DNA from: Rotaria socialis
Taxonomy: Eukaryota; Rotifera; Eurotatoria; Philodinida; Philodinidae
DNA: 64,000 nt
Direction of reading: 5' to 3'
Assembly: GCA_905331475.1 (NCBI GenBank)
Contig: CAJNYU010001329.1
Location: 19,064 to 83,063, forward strand
Shown here: piece by piece, positions 23,369 through 35,600 of the stretch
Position numbering within the stretch: position 1 is the first letter of the stretch
Layout of the letters: each line of letters opens with the position of its first letter
Position numbers and translations under genes: made by a program
Notes under the pieces: model-generated
What the model was told of the DNA's origin: nothing
Database searches by the model: none
What the model saw: the letters and a program-made list of their open reading frames with translations, nothing else

Positions 23369-25429
23369 ATGATTGCTACAATGTATACTCAACAACAAGT
23401 GGCTTCTATGCCTCCACAACAAAAACCATCTATTCAAAAAGTAATGTTAAAAGTCAAAAGTGAATTGTGTAATCAAACAACGTATCTTTTTTGTTTCAGA
23501 TACTCGATGATAATTCTCAATTAATATCCGTAATACTTGATTTACAAACTAAAGGAAGACAAATGGAAAGTCTTGAGTAAGTTAATTTAGTTGTGAAAAT
23601 CAATAGAATAAATCAATTTTCTTACATAGATATCAACGAACTTTACATCGAAATTTGACATATTTAACTCAATTTGATATGACACAATCACATCATCCAA
23701 ATACTTTACCAGTATGTTGATGAATTGAACTCTGTTTTATTTAAACTTTCAAATTTTAGCCACCCGACGCATTTGTTCAAGCACAACAACCCAACATGAT
23801 GGTAATAAAATGAAATAGATATTCAAAAAAAATGAATTTTTCTTAACTTTTTAGGGAAATGCTATGATGCAGCCCAATCAATTGGGTGTACCAACATCAA
23901 CATCGGAGCAAAGTAAGTAAACTTTTATTTCATATGGAGACATTCATTTATTAGTCAAAATTTACTTATGAAGTCAAACTTTTATACATGAGGTTCACAG
24001 TGAAAATGAAAAATTTATAGAAACTGTTGCCATTTGGGTCAATTTCTAATTCGAACAGAAATGTTTCCGCTATGAAAAATCGAGTTCGATATTTCATTTG
24101 TTTTGTTAAGTGTACCGGACGCAAACCAATAGTCCAGCGCCATCGAATGTTTCTGCATCAGCTTTAAACAAAAGTCCACATGGTAGTAGTAGTGCCGGTG
24201 GTCTTTATCCACCATCGAATGCCCAAACTAGTAATTCATCTGTTCCTCCATCACTTCAACAACAACGATCACCGGCAGGTTCAGTTCCATCACCATCTCC
24301 ATCTGGTCCACTAGCATCTTCAATTTCTCCACAAAATTCAGTAATGAATAAAGCACCAACACCACAACCACCATCATCAACTCATCTACCTCCAATGTCT
24401 CAACAACAGCAAAGACCCTATTTACCAACACAACAAATGATACAACAGCAACAACAAGGCAGACCTATGAATGGTACTGGAATGGACCATTCAACAGGTG
24501 GACAAGCACAATCTTCATATATGCAAGGTCAACAATCTTATATGCCTCAACAACAACAACAACATTCTTATTCATTACAACAAAATGGTTATGCACATCA
24601 TCCAAATGGCGGCATGCCACAACAACATTATCCGATGTATCATCAGCAACAGAGTAAGTCTTTCTATGAGCATATATTGATTGCCTAAAGGAATCGACTT
24701 CGCAACAAATAGTAAATATTTTAGTAGCGGATAAATATCTAAAATATACCCTCGTATTGAATAGCTAAAATAATATTTGTACGAGGAAACCAACTAGAGA
24801 AGATTTCTGTGATTAGAGAGGCCAAGTACTATTCGACAGAATTAAATATCTCCAAGCTCTCTAAACGTTTGCTTGACTGATTTATATCAATAGCGTTTAT
24901 TAATATCAACCTCGTTATCACATGCAGAGCTCGAAGACATATCTTATTGGCAGGAATTAAATGAACTATTCTCATGGAAGATTTAATTACTGAAAACAAA
25001 ATTTACCTCTATCTTTCAAGAAATTTCAATTCTTAGAAGTCATATACATATATTATATATTTTGTAGATCCGGGCATGTCAGTTCCATCCAATCAAATTG
25101 CTAAACCAAATTCACCATTAAATAGTCAACAACAATCAATTATCCCAGCTCCATCATCACCGAAGCCATCATCCTCGAGTTCACCTTCTCAAGCAACAAA
25201 CACACAAAATCTCGTTTCGAATCAGCAGCAGCAGCAGCAGCAGCAACAACAACAACAACAAATGCCATATAGTAATTATGCTGGACAACAACAGATGTAT
25301 CATCAACAACAACAAAATTACCATATGCAACAACAACAATGGCAAAATCAACAGCCTCGAATGATGATGCAACCTCAATATGCACCATATCAACAAGGAC
25401 AATATCAGCAAGCTCCACCGCAGACTTAG
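23369..25429 (+). CDS. SS18: SS18/SSXT-family subunit of the BAF chromatin-remodelling complex
   Basis: Nuclear coactivator that binds the SWI/SNF (BAF) ATPase module. Seven exons: 23369-23440, 23500-23576, 23630-23711, 23760-23801, 23855-23912, 24111-24653, 25068-25429, joining to 411 residues. The SNH domain lies at about residues 20-65: PSIQK, then ILDDNSQLISVILDLQTKGR, then EYQRTLHRNLTYL. It matches the N-terminal domain of human SS18 (IQKMLDDNNHLIQCIMD...). The rest is the family-typical Gln/Pro/Met/Ser-rich low-complexity transactivation region, with long CAA/CAG runs near 25225-25262. Two in-frame ATGs four codons apart (23369 and 23381) can start it; the exon begins at 23348 after TTTTCAG. 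The protein has the same overall plan and size as vertebrate SS18, without its Tyr/Gly-rich QPGY repeats. Confidence 0.92.
24654..25067 (+). other. SS18 intron 6 (414 bp)
   Basis: Donor GTAAGT, acceptor TTTTGTAG. No coding signal inside. Confidence 0.75.
25225..25262 (+). repeat. CAG/CAA triplet run (polyglutamine) in SS18
   Basis: Mixed CAG and CAA codons encode about 12 consecutive glutamines in the last SS18 exon. Confidence 0.9.
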
Positions 25430-25667
25430 TTTCATCTTAAAAATTCTGCCTTGTTTTTAGTATTCGGATGAGTTCTTTTCTTTAATCTTTTTTTCATTTT
25501 GTCTGAAATGACCCCAAATTGTTTTTCTTTATATAAATATATCGATGTTAAATGTATAGAAAAGAATATATAATGACAAATCTCGTTTCTAGTCATACAT
25601 AAACTCATTCTATGTTTGTTTGTTTTCTGTTTGTTGCCCATTGTGTTATATCAAATATAAAAAAAAC

Positions 25668-25673
25668 AATAAA
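25668..25673 (+). terminator. Polyadenylation signal of the SS18 gene
   Basis: AATAAA about 240 bases past the stop, followed by GT-containing sequence. Confidence 0.5.
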
Positions 25674-28600
25674 TTAGTGTGCAAAATTTAAATACTATGT
25701 AGTCAACGAAACTGTCATCAGCGTTGAAAGCTAGTAGTGCTTGTGTAATTTATATTCGAAAATAAATCAAATCATGTGTAAATATTAATAATGAAAAAAA
25801 TCTAAAAGTTTTTTCTGTACAAGAATTTATGCAGTTTGTAATTTCTAAAATTTTTTTACTATTTCGACCATACCATGGCTGGGAATGAGTTCTCGTGAAT
25901 CGTGAAATGATAAGGAACGGTGCACAGTCTAATGCTTCCACAATATATATATTGATCTTTTGAAGAAGAAAAACTTCCGTACTTGAACGTTTAGTGTTTC
26001 CTACAGAATTACATTTCTATTCGTTTTCAGAAACATTCTAGAACAGAACTAAATAATTTATCGGTAAAATCTAGTTTATTTCAATTGATGGAAGACGAAT
26101 GAGTCCTTCTAATCTAGATTATTATTTCGAAGTTCGAACTACTAGATGATAGGTGTATTCAGTGCTGTATCATTTTATTTTCATACTGAAAGCAATGTTA
26201 ACAAATACCTAACCTATTTATAAAGAAGATTTGCAAAATGAATCTGTTTATAAATGAATGCTTCATTTAAATAATATAATGTCGTGATAAAAACTCTTAC
26301 AATGATGTAGGATACTTATACTTTCAGCCTTTTTCAATTCTTTGAATATCTTTATCTTGTTTGAGCAGAGCTTTATACAGAATATTGAAAAGGTTATGAG
26401 CTCAATCAAAAAAGTGCGCTATGATAATTCTTTACATCGACAATATTCACAATAAATTCCAGCATTCTTGTTTTTTTTTTCTATTGCTACGCACGATATT
26501 TTCTGGTCTATCGATAATAGTAATCTGTGTGAAAAACGATAGAAAATAATATATCGCGTGCACTCGTTGACGATTATTAATTTCGTGTTAAGATGATAAA
26601 ATGAAGAAGACCTTCTTCAATGTATTGTTCATCCTGGTTTTATTACTTAGATGTTTACCAGACATTTACTTTCGAAGATTGTACTTAATTACATTATCAT
26701 CTTCGAGAAATCACTTGTGAGATTAGGATCATAGCATCACTGTTCATTAGTCTAAATACTTAGGGAAATGCATCTAAGTAAAAGACAGCTGTGCTTTTTA
26801 TAATACTTCGGATAGTTTTTTTTGTCTATAAGAATATCTCTTTAATTTTGTTTTTTTCATTATGAAACTGTTAAAGTAGAATCGACATAGATGTCGTATA
26901 TCAGATAGCAATTTTTTTTTGTAGCTACATTATCACTAGAATAAAGATTAATCTTTTCTCAAAAAGTCTTACAAAAAGAAAGCTTCATACGTAATTGGAC
27001 AATTCTCTACAGGATGAATTTTTTATTATCTGTTTTCTTGCGGAAATTGAAAATGAGAATGATATTAAACAATGAACCTGACTGAGAATCGTTTTTTTTT
27101 TCTATGTGAACTTTCTGAACTTCGCCCTTTAAAAAGAAAAGAGTATCATACTCAATCGTTCTTTTTAAATCTTCAAACGAACTGTTATCCCTATTATTAT
27201 TTTGTTCTATACTATAATTATTATTTTTAACTTCTTGTATTCAATGTTTTCACCGGTGAATTTATTTTTACTGAGTTACACGCTCCATGGGTAATTTAAG
27301 CTCATTTCAAATTCAAAAGAAAACTAGTATCTCAAAAGGATAATTTTTCTTAAATACAAAACGAAAACGGTGGTGAAAAAAGTTCTTCTCGCAGAACATT
27401 ACAGCTCAAATTTTGTGTATTGTCGTCATGGGAACTTGAAAATATTTTTTTTAGACATAGAAGATAGTTTAATTTTAGTAAAATCATTGTGTGATGAAAT
27501 ACTGCTTATATCTCTCCTATTAACTAATTGCTTGTACATTTCGGATTGCTCATTTGAATGCATATTAACCACCATACCGCATATTGCATTCAGAATTACG
27601 AAGTAATAAATGGAAGCTCTACAGCTCTATGTAATTATCGGTTAGTAAATTGATGGCAAATAACTATTGTTATTATGCTCAATAAGAGAAACTTCGATGA
27701 TCCAAGTCTATCAAGGCTTGCTTAATCATCATCTATCATGCAAAAAAATTATAATAAGGTTAATTACTTGATGGCTACTATGAACTTCACACATTTCTGT
27801 GCCGCATTGTTTCATGCCAGATGTTTTATACTTATTCCTTTTAATCATGAAATTGATCTTACCAATATTAATAACAAAATATAGAAGCAGATTATGAATA
27901 ATGAATTATTAAGGAATATTGTGTGCCAACCAAGATATCAAAGCTTTGTTCGTATCTTTTGAAAACATATATGCTATATGAACCAGTTCATATAGGAATG
28001 AATGAGGAAGAAACATGTTTTCTTTTACTAAATTTATATTGTTGTCTATAGCAAGTCAAGTATATCAAAGTCTTTCTTTTTGCCTTCAATAATAGTTTAG
28101 CAGAGTACTACAAATCCTTAGATTTAGGTTTCATTAGTATTTTTGTTTCTATAGAATAAAGATTCTAATTCAAGTGATGAAAGGGGTTACCAATAAATAG
28201 TTTCAAAGATTTTTTAGTGAATGTACGAGATATAAAAACAACAAGTCTATTCTCGATGAAGGCAGACATTTATTATTCAAACAAAAAACAAAAAACAAAG
28301 CCATTTAAATAATATGTCTTGTGTAAATATCGATTTGACCGAGAAATCTTTCGGAAACTTCAAAGTAAATCATAATCGGCTCGTTTTCTATTTCCTATTT
28401 TCCCATAGAGGAAAACATCTACTGGCCATTGTAAATAATTCATCGAATAGCAAAAAAAGGATGTCATTAAAGACAAACTTTTCTTTTTCATTTAAAAAAA
28501 AGTCACGTTTCTTCCGATTATTATTAATACCAAAATCGAAAGATATTAATTAATGTAGACGAAGAAGAGCCTGTATTATCCATTTCGTGATACACCATCG

Positions 28601-29703
28601 TTTCGAATCTTATCACGAAATATTACATAAATATAGACTTCAATAGCAAAATATGGAAAAAGTATTGTTAATTAAATTTGACAACATCAATATTGAATCA
28701 GATTCATTGAATTCTGCATGATAATAGCTTTGATTTTGTTTTGTTTTATATTAGAATAACTATATAATTGCTTCATATGAAAAAAAAAGAAATTAATAAT
28801 ATTAGCATATTTTTACGCCTCTTGATAATAGATTTCTATAGAAAATTAAATTAAATATTAGGCTTCTTGTCGGTCATCAACTTAGGAATGCACAGTACTA
28901 AGGTATTGACCATGGACATTCCCCAATGAATATAAGTCGTTCATACTGATACTTATGTTCATGAAAGTATATAGAATTTTGATGAATCTAATAATTCTTT
29001 AATGCACCGAACACGAATGCCAGTCAAGTCAAGGATTCTGCATCAATGTGATAGATTGCTCAGTATCTATAACGATACTGTATCTATCTAGATTGATCTG
29101 CATTGCTAAATAGTTCAGTTTGTTCTTTAGCATATATTCATATCAGTGTCTCTGTGACTAATGATGTTGTGTTCGTGACTCATTGAAAGCTGGTTAAATC
29201 ACGGCATTGAGCTCGATAATTTTTATTTTTATTTTGCTATGCTCACTTAGATGTTTGCCAGAAATAGGCGTGCTAGTGAAAATTTAACGTCGTTTATTAA
29301 TTGCAGATTTTCATGAAAATTATTTCTTTGAACAAAAAGAAGAGTTTTTATCTCACTACCTTCACCAAGAAGAAAAAATAACAAAAGAAAAAAACCTTAC
29401 ACTGGTTCTACTTTCTTTTTTGCGCTCTTCTTCTCGCTCACTTTTTTTTCTACTGCTTCTTTTCTATTGCATACAAGAAGGAAAAACTGTGCACACTTTT
29501 TCCTAGTATTACAACAATCTGATACCTGGACCACATTAGTAAAATCAATAGTTCAATTTGAATTACTTGTTCTTCTACTCAATAAAAGAAAGAACAGAAG
29601 AGCCATCTATTCATAATATCGATTAACATCTATCGATTTAAAAACAAAATTCATTTTCAAGTTTTTTTGATTGGCAACAAAATATACTTGATTAATCATA
29701 ATC
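25674..29703. other. Intergenic stretch, no supported gene
   Basis: Four kilobases of AT-rich sequence. The short open frames are Phe/Ile/Lys-rich and lack splice context. A probable 5' leader of the next gene lies near 29640-29703. No repeats longer than microsatellite scale stood out. Confidence 0.55.
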
Positions 29704-30417
29704 ATGTCCGCCTTCGATGGTAATAATTTCAATGGTATCAATCAGCTTTCATCAAACAATGAGCCTGTTCCAAATCGACACGTATCAGACAATTTTACAT
29801 CATCACGTTCTTATGCACCTGAATGTAAGTACAAACTAGTTCATTAAAAAAGCAACATTACATGGAGCATCACTAATCGTATTTGTTTAATCATAAGTAG
29901 AAATATATATGTATATGTTGTAGGCAAAATTAGAATTAATTCCAATTTTGCCTACAACATATCTATAGATACATAAAGGAACTCGGAAGTCTTTTAAGTG
30001 CATTCGTATGTAAGAGACAATCATTTTACGGCGAGGTTTTCTTTTATCGGATGTTTTAAAACCGAAAGAGGCACTTCAGATGAATTATACATAGAAAAAT
30101 AAATAAATTTTAGCCCCAAAAATTACATTTTTTTCTTATCATAATGTTTTAGAAAGATGATATTATTTGAATAATATAATTTGATTCTTTCTTCTTCTTC
30201 TTTTCAAGATCATGCACAGGCAGCTTATGCTACGCAACGTCGTCTATGTGAACAATTACGTGAAGAAGCTAAACGTGAACGTGTAAAGGTTTCAATTGTT
30301 TGTAAAGATCTCGTTCGTTATATAACTGATCATCAATCGAATGACGCACTTGTTATTGGATTTCAATCTCCAAAAGAGAATCCGTTCCGAGATAAACAGC
30401 AATGCTCATTGATTTAA
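29704..30417 (+). CDS. GNG: Heterotrimeric G-protein gamma subunit
   Basis: Membrane-anchored partner of G-beta in receptor signalling. Two exons, 29704-29824 and 30209-30417, encode 109 residues. Exon 2 holds the G-gamma domain. An amphipathic helix ATQRRLCEQLREEAKRERVK is followed by VSIVCKDLVRYI, the family signature ENPFRDK and the C-terminal CAAX box CSLI for prenylation. Vertebrate gammas are about 70 residues. Here a 43-residue polar N-terminal extension rich in Asn and Ser comes mainly from exon 1. The final Ile makes geranylgeranylation more likely than farnesylation, an inference from CAAX rules. The first exon has no family match of its own, but its splice junction restores a Tyr codon and an open frame. 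Confidence 0.93.
29913..29962. repeat. Perfect 19-bp palindromic hairpin in the G-gamma intron
   Basis: The arm ATATGTTGTAGGCAAAATT (29913-29931) is the exact reverse complement of 29944-29962, with a 12-base loop. Weaker complementarity extends outward on both sides (TATATATG with the ATCTATAGATAC region). It lies in the 384 bp intron 29825-30208. Confidence 0.85.
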
Positions 30418-30430
30418 GTTATTTTATTAG

Positions 30431-30436
30431 AATAAA
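30431..30436 (+). terminator. Polyadenylation signal of the G-gamma gene
   Basis: AATAAATAAATAAA begins 14 bases after the stop codon. Confidence 0.5.
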
Positions 30437-32647
30437 TAAATAAAAATTGGGAAAATTTGAATTATTTCTTTGTTTTCTTTTTGCCATGATGCTATGCCTA
30501 TCAGAAATAATATCAATTGACAATTGTTTATTAAATTTTTATTTTGCAAGTGAATGTATTTTATTATTAATAACAATAATAATAATAATAATAATAAGTA
30601 CTCCAGCAGTGCATCAAGATTTGGAAGCCATTAGCTTCTTCTTTGAATACATCAACTGGCTGTCGTGTGTAATAATTTGAAAGAAATTATTTAAAAAAAA
30701 TAGAGGTATTTTTAGAAGATTCACCGGATCCTATTGTGCTTACTTTTTAATCATTTACATAAAAATAATGAATGCTTAGAGTGACAACTCATATCTTGTA
30801 GCAAATTTTTATGTGACATCGCGTGCTAAACACACATAAAATTATCATTCAAAAAAATTCTATCTACTAGAATATCGACCATAGCTTTAAAAAGTTTGGC
30901 TATAAAAAAAAAAGGTGCAATTCAGGAGCAGAGGCAAGACAAACTCGACCTCCTTATTGCTAAAATCTAATTTGTATGTTCCTGGCACGTTTACGTAACT
31001 TGAATATAGCTGCCTTGCACAGAGCGACGAAAACGAAGTTGGTTTATATTCGTTTGGTGGGCAAAATAAGATTACTCTTGGTGGACCAATTAACATTTGC
31101 CTTAATAAATCTATAATGGTAATTTCCAGATTTATTTTTCTGCATATTTTAATATTATTTATAGGGTAGGAATAAAAATTATTATCATCGATTGGAACAT
31201 TCTTAACAAACATGTTTATATTTGCGATTCATTGAACCTTTCTATGATCGCTATCACATTGATCCGGAAAAACGATCTAGGAACAAAAAACAGAGTTCAA
31301 AACATTAATTGTAAATGTGCAAGAAGAATTATCATCTTTCATGATTAATATTTTCTATGGTCGTTGTTTACAAGGATATTTTGATGGATATAACGCACCT
31401 CTCTCTCTCTCTCGCTCTCTGTTAGTAGTATTATTATTATTAGGTTACATGAAAGTGTCAGATATATAGACACGATCTAGGTGTAATTTTTCAGTTATTT
31501 GAGCATATTACCGATTTACACATGTAAATAATCTTTTATTTAATAGCTTTAAATAGTAAAAATTATCATCGCTCATGTGAAAAAAGTTACTTCACGCAAT
31601 ACCGATTTTTTTTCTCGAGTGATAATTAAACAAAGCCTGAGAAATAACTTTACCGGTCGTGGCCTCAAAAATGGAAAACGAAATAAAAGTCTGCAAAGTA
31701 TTTTTCTCCAATACTTTTTCATAATCATCAAGTACTTATTAAATATTCAAATTAACAAATATTCAAACTATTATTTTTCTTGTTTAAAATACAATCTACG
31801 AAAAAACACAAAATAATGGGGATTGTGGAGGTTTTTTTGTCCCGATGTTTTCAATAGTAGAAGTTTTTTTTCTCAACATGCACTTTTTTCCTAGGACTTG
31901 TCGAATGCTGCTTTTCAGACGCCACAGCATGACAAAGTATATCTAGAACTTGGAAATGAATTCATGTTTCTATTAGTACTTAGCATGCTGAGTCTGACAA
32001 GCATCTTTTAACAGCTTTCAGAAGAAAAACACATTATGAAAAGATTTGTGTTTATTGTATTCAAAGCTTCTCTCAAGAAAAATGTGCGTAATTGTCGAAA
32101 TCTATTTCAACAGTTATTCCTCATTACTATTCCATACCATAAGGTTTAAAAACTTGTTAATCCAAACCGACTTTTATTGGTCACGAAAATTTTACCGTCC
32201 ATGCAAACGACATCGGTGACTCGAGTATTATGAGCTAAGCAATATAAATATCTAACAGAAAAAAGTGTTTTTCCCCCCGTTTTGAAGTTATACCCGGTAG
32301 AAATTTGCGAAAGTAAAATTAATTAAAAGAAGAAAAGAAGATCATTGTTGTCATTCATTATATCCTAATCATCTAGGGATATACTAATATTGCTTTTCAA
32401 TGAATTCAGTCACGAACATTACTTGATTAACATATTATAAATCTTTCTTTATTATTTTTGTGTTCTTATGTCCTTCTAGGAAAAGTCAAAAAAAAAGGTT
32501 TTCAATGCACCGTTCTGCTCTATAATTATTATTTTCTGTAGAAGAGTGACAAAAGAAAATACACACCCACACACACACACACACACGCACGCACGCACGC
32601 ACACAAACCGACAAAAACACGTATTTAACAGAAAGACGTGAATTTTT
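30437..32647. other. Intergenic stretch, no supported gene
   Basis: Contains an AAT run near 30578-30597, a CT run near 31402-31422 and a CA/CGCA microsatellite at 32561-32605. A minus-strand 108-codon frame at 30887-31213 has a fairly balanced composition but no recognisable domain or splice context. Confidence 0.5.
32561..32605. repeat. (CA)n/(CGCA)n microsatellite
   Basis: Compound run of CA followed by GCAC units, just downstream of the NCX stop codon (minus-strand gene). Confidence 0.9.
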
Positions 32648-35600
32648 TTAAAGCTGAATATGACAGTAGTTTTCAAGTCCACTTAATATTAAATAAGCAA
32701 TCCAAAGTGAAAGAAATAAAAGACTTGATATAACACGAAATTTCGTTGGGCCACCTAATTCACCGCCACCGAAACATTTTAAACGTCTTACTAATAACAT
32801 AATGAATCCAACGGCTGCAAACGAACAAAATAATGTTACACTGAACGATAATGAACCTTTTTCTACGATAAATTTTGTGTTATGAAAATAATGATACCAG
32901 GCTGACATAGCCCATGGTAAACCAATACCCAAGAAGACATTAACAGCATTTGAACCGTTGACATTTCCTATTGAACTATCGGCATATTTGTCATGTTCAG
33001 CAGCAACTTTCGAAGCGAATGTATCTTCAAAGAGAAATATATATATATATATATATATAAACGAACAATAAATCATCTTAAGTCGAAAAAAAAAATTATT
33101 TTCACCAACCAGGTAATGATGTTCCTAATGCAACAAAAGCAATAGCTGTCATTGTATCGGTAAGACCAACCGTACAGCCAAACTATAGGAAGAAAGAAAA
33201 TTTCAGAATTCTAGTAAAAAGACAAATTCGAAATTTACATGTGTTGCTAAATCACCAATAACGGCTGTGAGAACACCAATGATGAAAATTGATACACAAA
33301 AACAAGCCCATCCACCAGCCACACCTAATTAAATATGACATGAATCGAAACATATTTTAACCAAAAAAAAGTCTATTTAATACTTGTTGGTGGTACAAAT
33401 GCAAAGAGAAACTTCCAAAAGAATGATACAAAATGTAACATATAATCTTTGCATGTGGCTGGTTTTTCATTATCTTGAGTTGAATCGCCCGATTCAACAA
33501 CATTATCATCATCATCATCATCTGCTTAAAACATTGATTAGTTCTTACATATAAATCTAGATTTAATTACCTTTAACGCAAAATGCTTGTTTAAATTGTT
33601 CTAACCAAGTTGATGTACCAACAAGAATGGCTGTATTTGCTTTATATAATGCTTTATCAACAGCATTCTTAAGAAAACCCAAGTGAATTTGTAACAAAAA
33701 CAAAAGAGTTTAGTTTTTCTACTATACTTTAAATTCTTTGCTTTCCTGTATACGAATACGAATTGTATTTTTGTCGCCTAATCTTGGTCGACCTAAATCA
33801 GCGATTGATTTCTCTTGTTCTGTCATCGCTAAAAATATAGAAATATGATTCCTAGAGAGAATATCTATTCGTCATTCTTGCTCTGTCATACTAGATTCAT
33901 CTTTTTCACCAGCTTCACGAATAAGTGAAGGTTCACCCAGTAGAACAAGAAATGTTTCATTTCGTTGATATTGATCACGATCAACTATTTGAATTGATAT
34001 TGTCTTTCTAGAAAAATCATATCGCTGATAACTGCAAAGCTCAAGGTTTCTTATAAGAAAAAAGCAACACAAAAAAATACAGCCTATGAATAAGCGTTAA
34101 CCATATCCTTCGAGACATTTGATGATAGAAATAATTTAATTAATTAGATTTTTCAAGATATAAGTTAACAGCTATCAGCTATGAAAATGTCGTTTTACGC
34201 GTCTTCTATCTCACAGTATGATAATGAAACATCAAATCTGCTAATTCATAATACGGAAGTAATTAAACACGGTATCCGACACCCATTAATATTTATTATA
34301 TAATTATATGAGTATCCAATCCCATTTTATAATGAGATAACCGATAATCTCAATAAATACGTGTTCATGTTAATTGTTTTCAGTTAATCATATGCTGTTT
34401 GTCAATCAGTCTTGCCTAGTAAACACTTGAAATAAAGCATGAACCACAAGAAATTCAAGGACATTAGTTTTCTTTTATTCATTATTTCAATCAACATTCA
34501 TTTATTTTTTCCGATTGACACATGCATTTGTTACTTCAATAAACAGAACTACTCAATTTATTAGAACTCATGTCGGCATGAAAAAAGAAGAAAAAAGAAT
34601 AAGTTCATTCTTTATAGTTTGACAAGCTTGTCAGAATACATAGCAACTATAGTGAAGTCAATATATGATTTATTTCTATCATTGGAATTGAAGAAAAAAG
34701 CGTTAAAAATAATCTCCTACGGTGACGATGCAATTAGCCGATCGTCGTCCGATCGTGAACACCGCTGCATAGTGCCATCAGACTTGTAAGGGTGTATTCT
34801 CATTACAAAAAGAAATGAAGTGAAAAGAAAACAAAACAAAAACTCGGCGATGTTTTTCTTTCTTAGTTGATTTTCTTCTACTTACTGATTTTCATTATTT
34901 TCAAAAATAACTTCACCCTCCTTGGTCAGATAGTCTCGTCCAATTAAAGCTGTTTCATCTTGAGTTATAAACGGTACTCGTATTCGACCACGAGCACCCG
35001 AGGTACGTAATACAGTAATTTGAGCCAGGCCATCGGACTCCACAACATCTTTTTCATCATTATCAAAAACAAATAATCCGGAATGATCGTCATCAATAAT
35101 CATCACAACTGCTGTTGATGGTTCAACTAATTGCACGCTTTTATCAAATGCTCCTGGTGTTAAACGTCCTTGATTGTCTTTTATTTTAAGATTACTTAGT
35201 CTGACAGAGAAGTGTTCATCTAAACGCGAAGACATAAAGAAAAAAAAAGAAGATTATAGGCTTGCTTTTTTTTGTTTCTTAAGAAATTAACCTTCTTCAA
35301 AGATTTCATCATCAATAATTTTCACTTGAATTTGTTTATGTGTTTCCATTGGGTAGAAAATTAGAGTACCTTCAGCTGATTCATAATCGCCACCGTGCGT
35401 TGCCGTGCCATCCTCAGTTGCATAATCGACATAGACTGTATTTCGTAAATTACCATCTGTACGTAAAACATGTATTTTCACAAAGCCGGCATTTTCTAAT
35501 ACGGTATAATGATTGGGTTCAAAATATATTTTGGTTGTTTGTGATGTTGTATCAATTAATGCTAGAGGCTTATTGGTTTCATCGACTTTGTCTGGTTCAT

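Noticed and set aside
24228-25435. Several minus-strand frames of up to 92 codons over the SS18 gene
   Set aside because: Mirror translations of CAA/CAG and ACC repeats in the SS18 exons.
30887-31213. 108-codon minus-strand frame
   Set aside because: Composition is tolerable but it has no domain, no splice partners and no nearby gene on that strand; not enough support.
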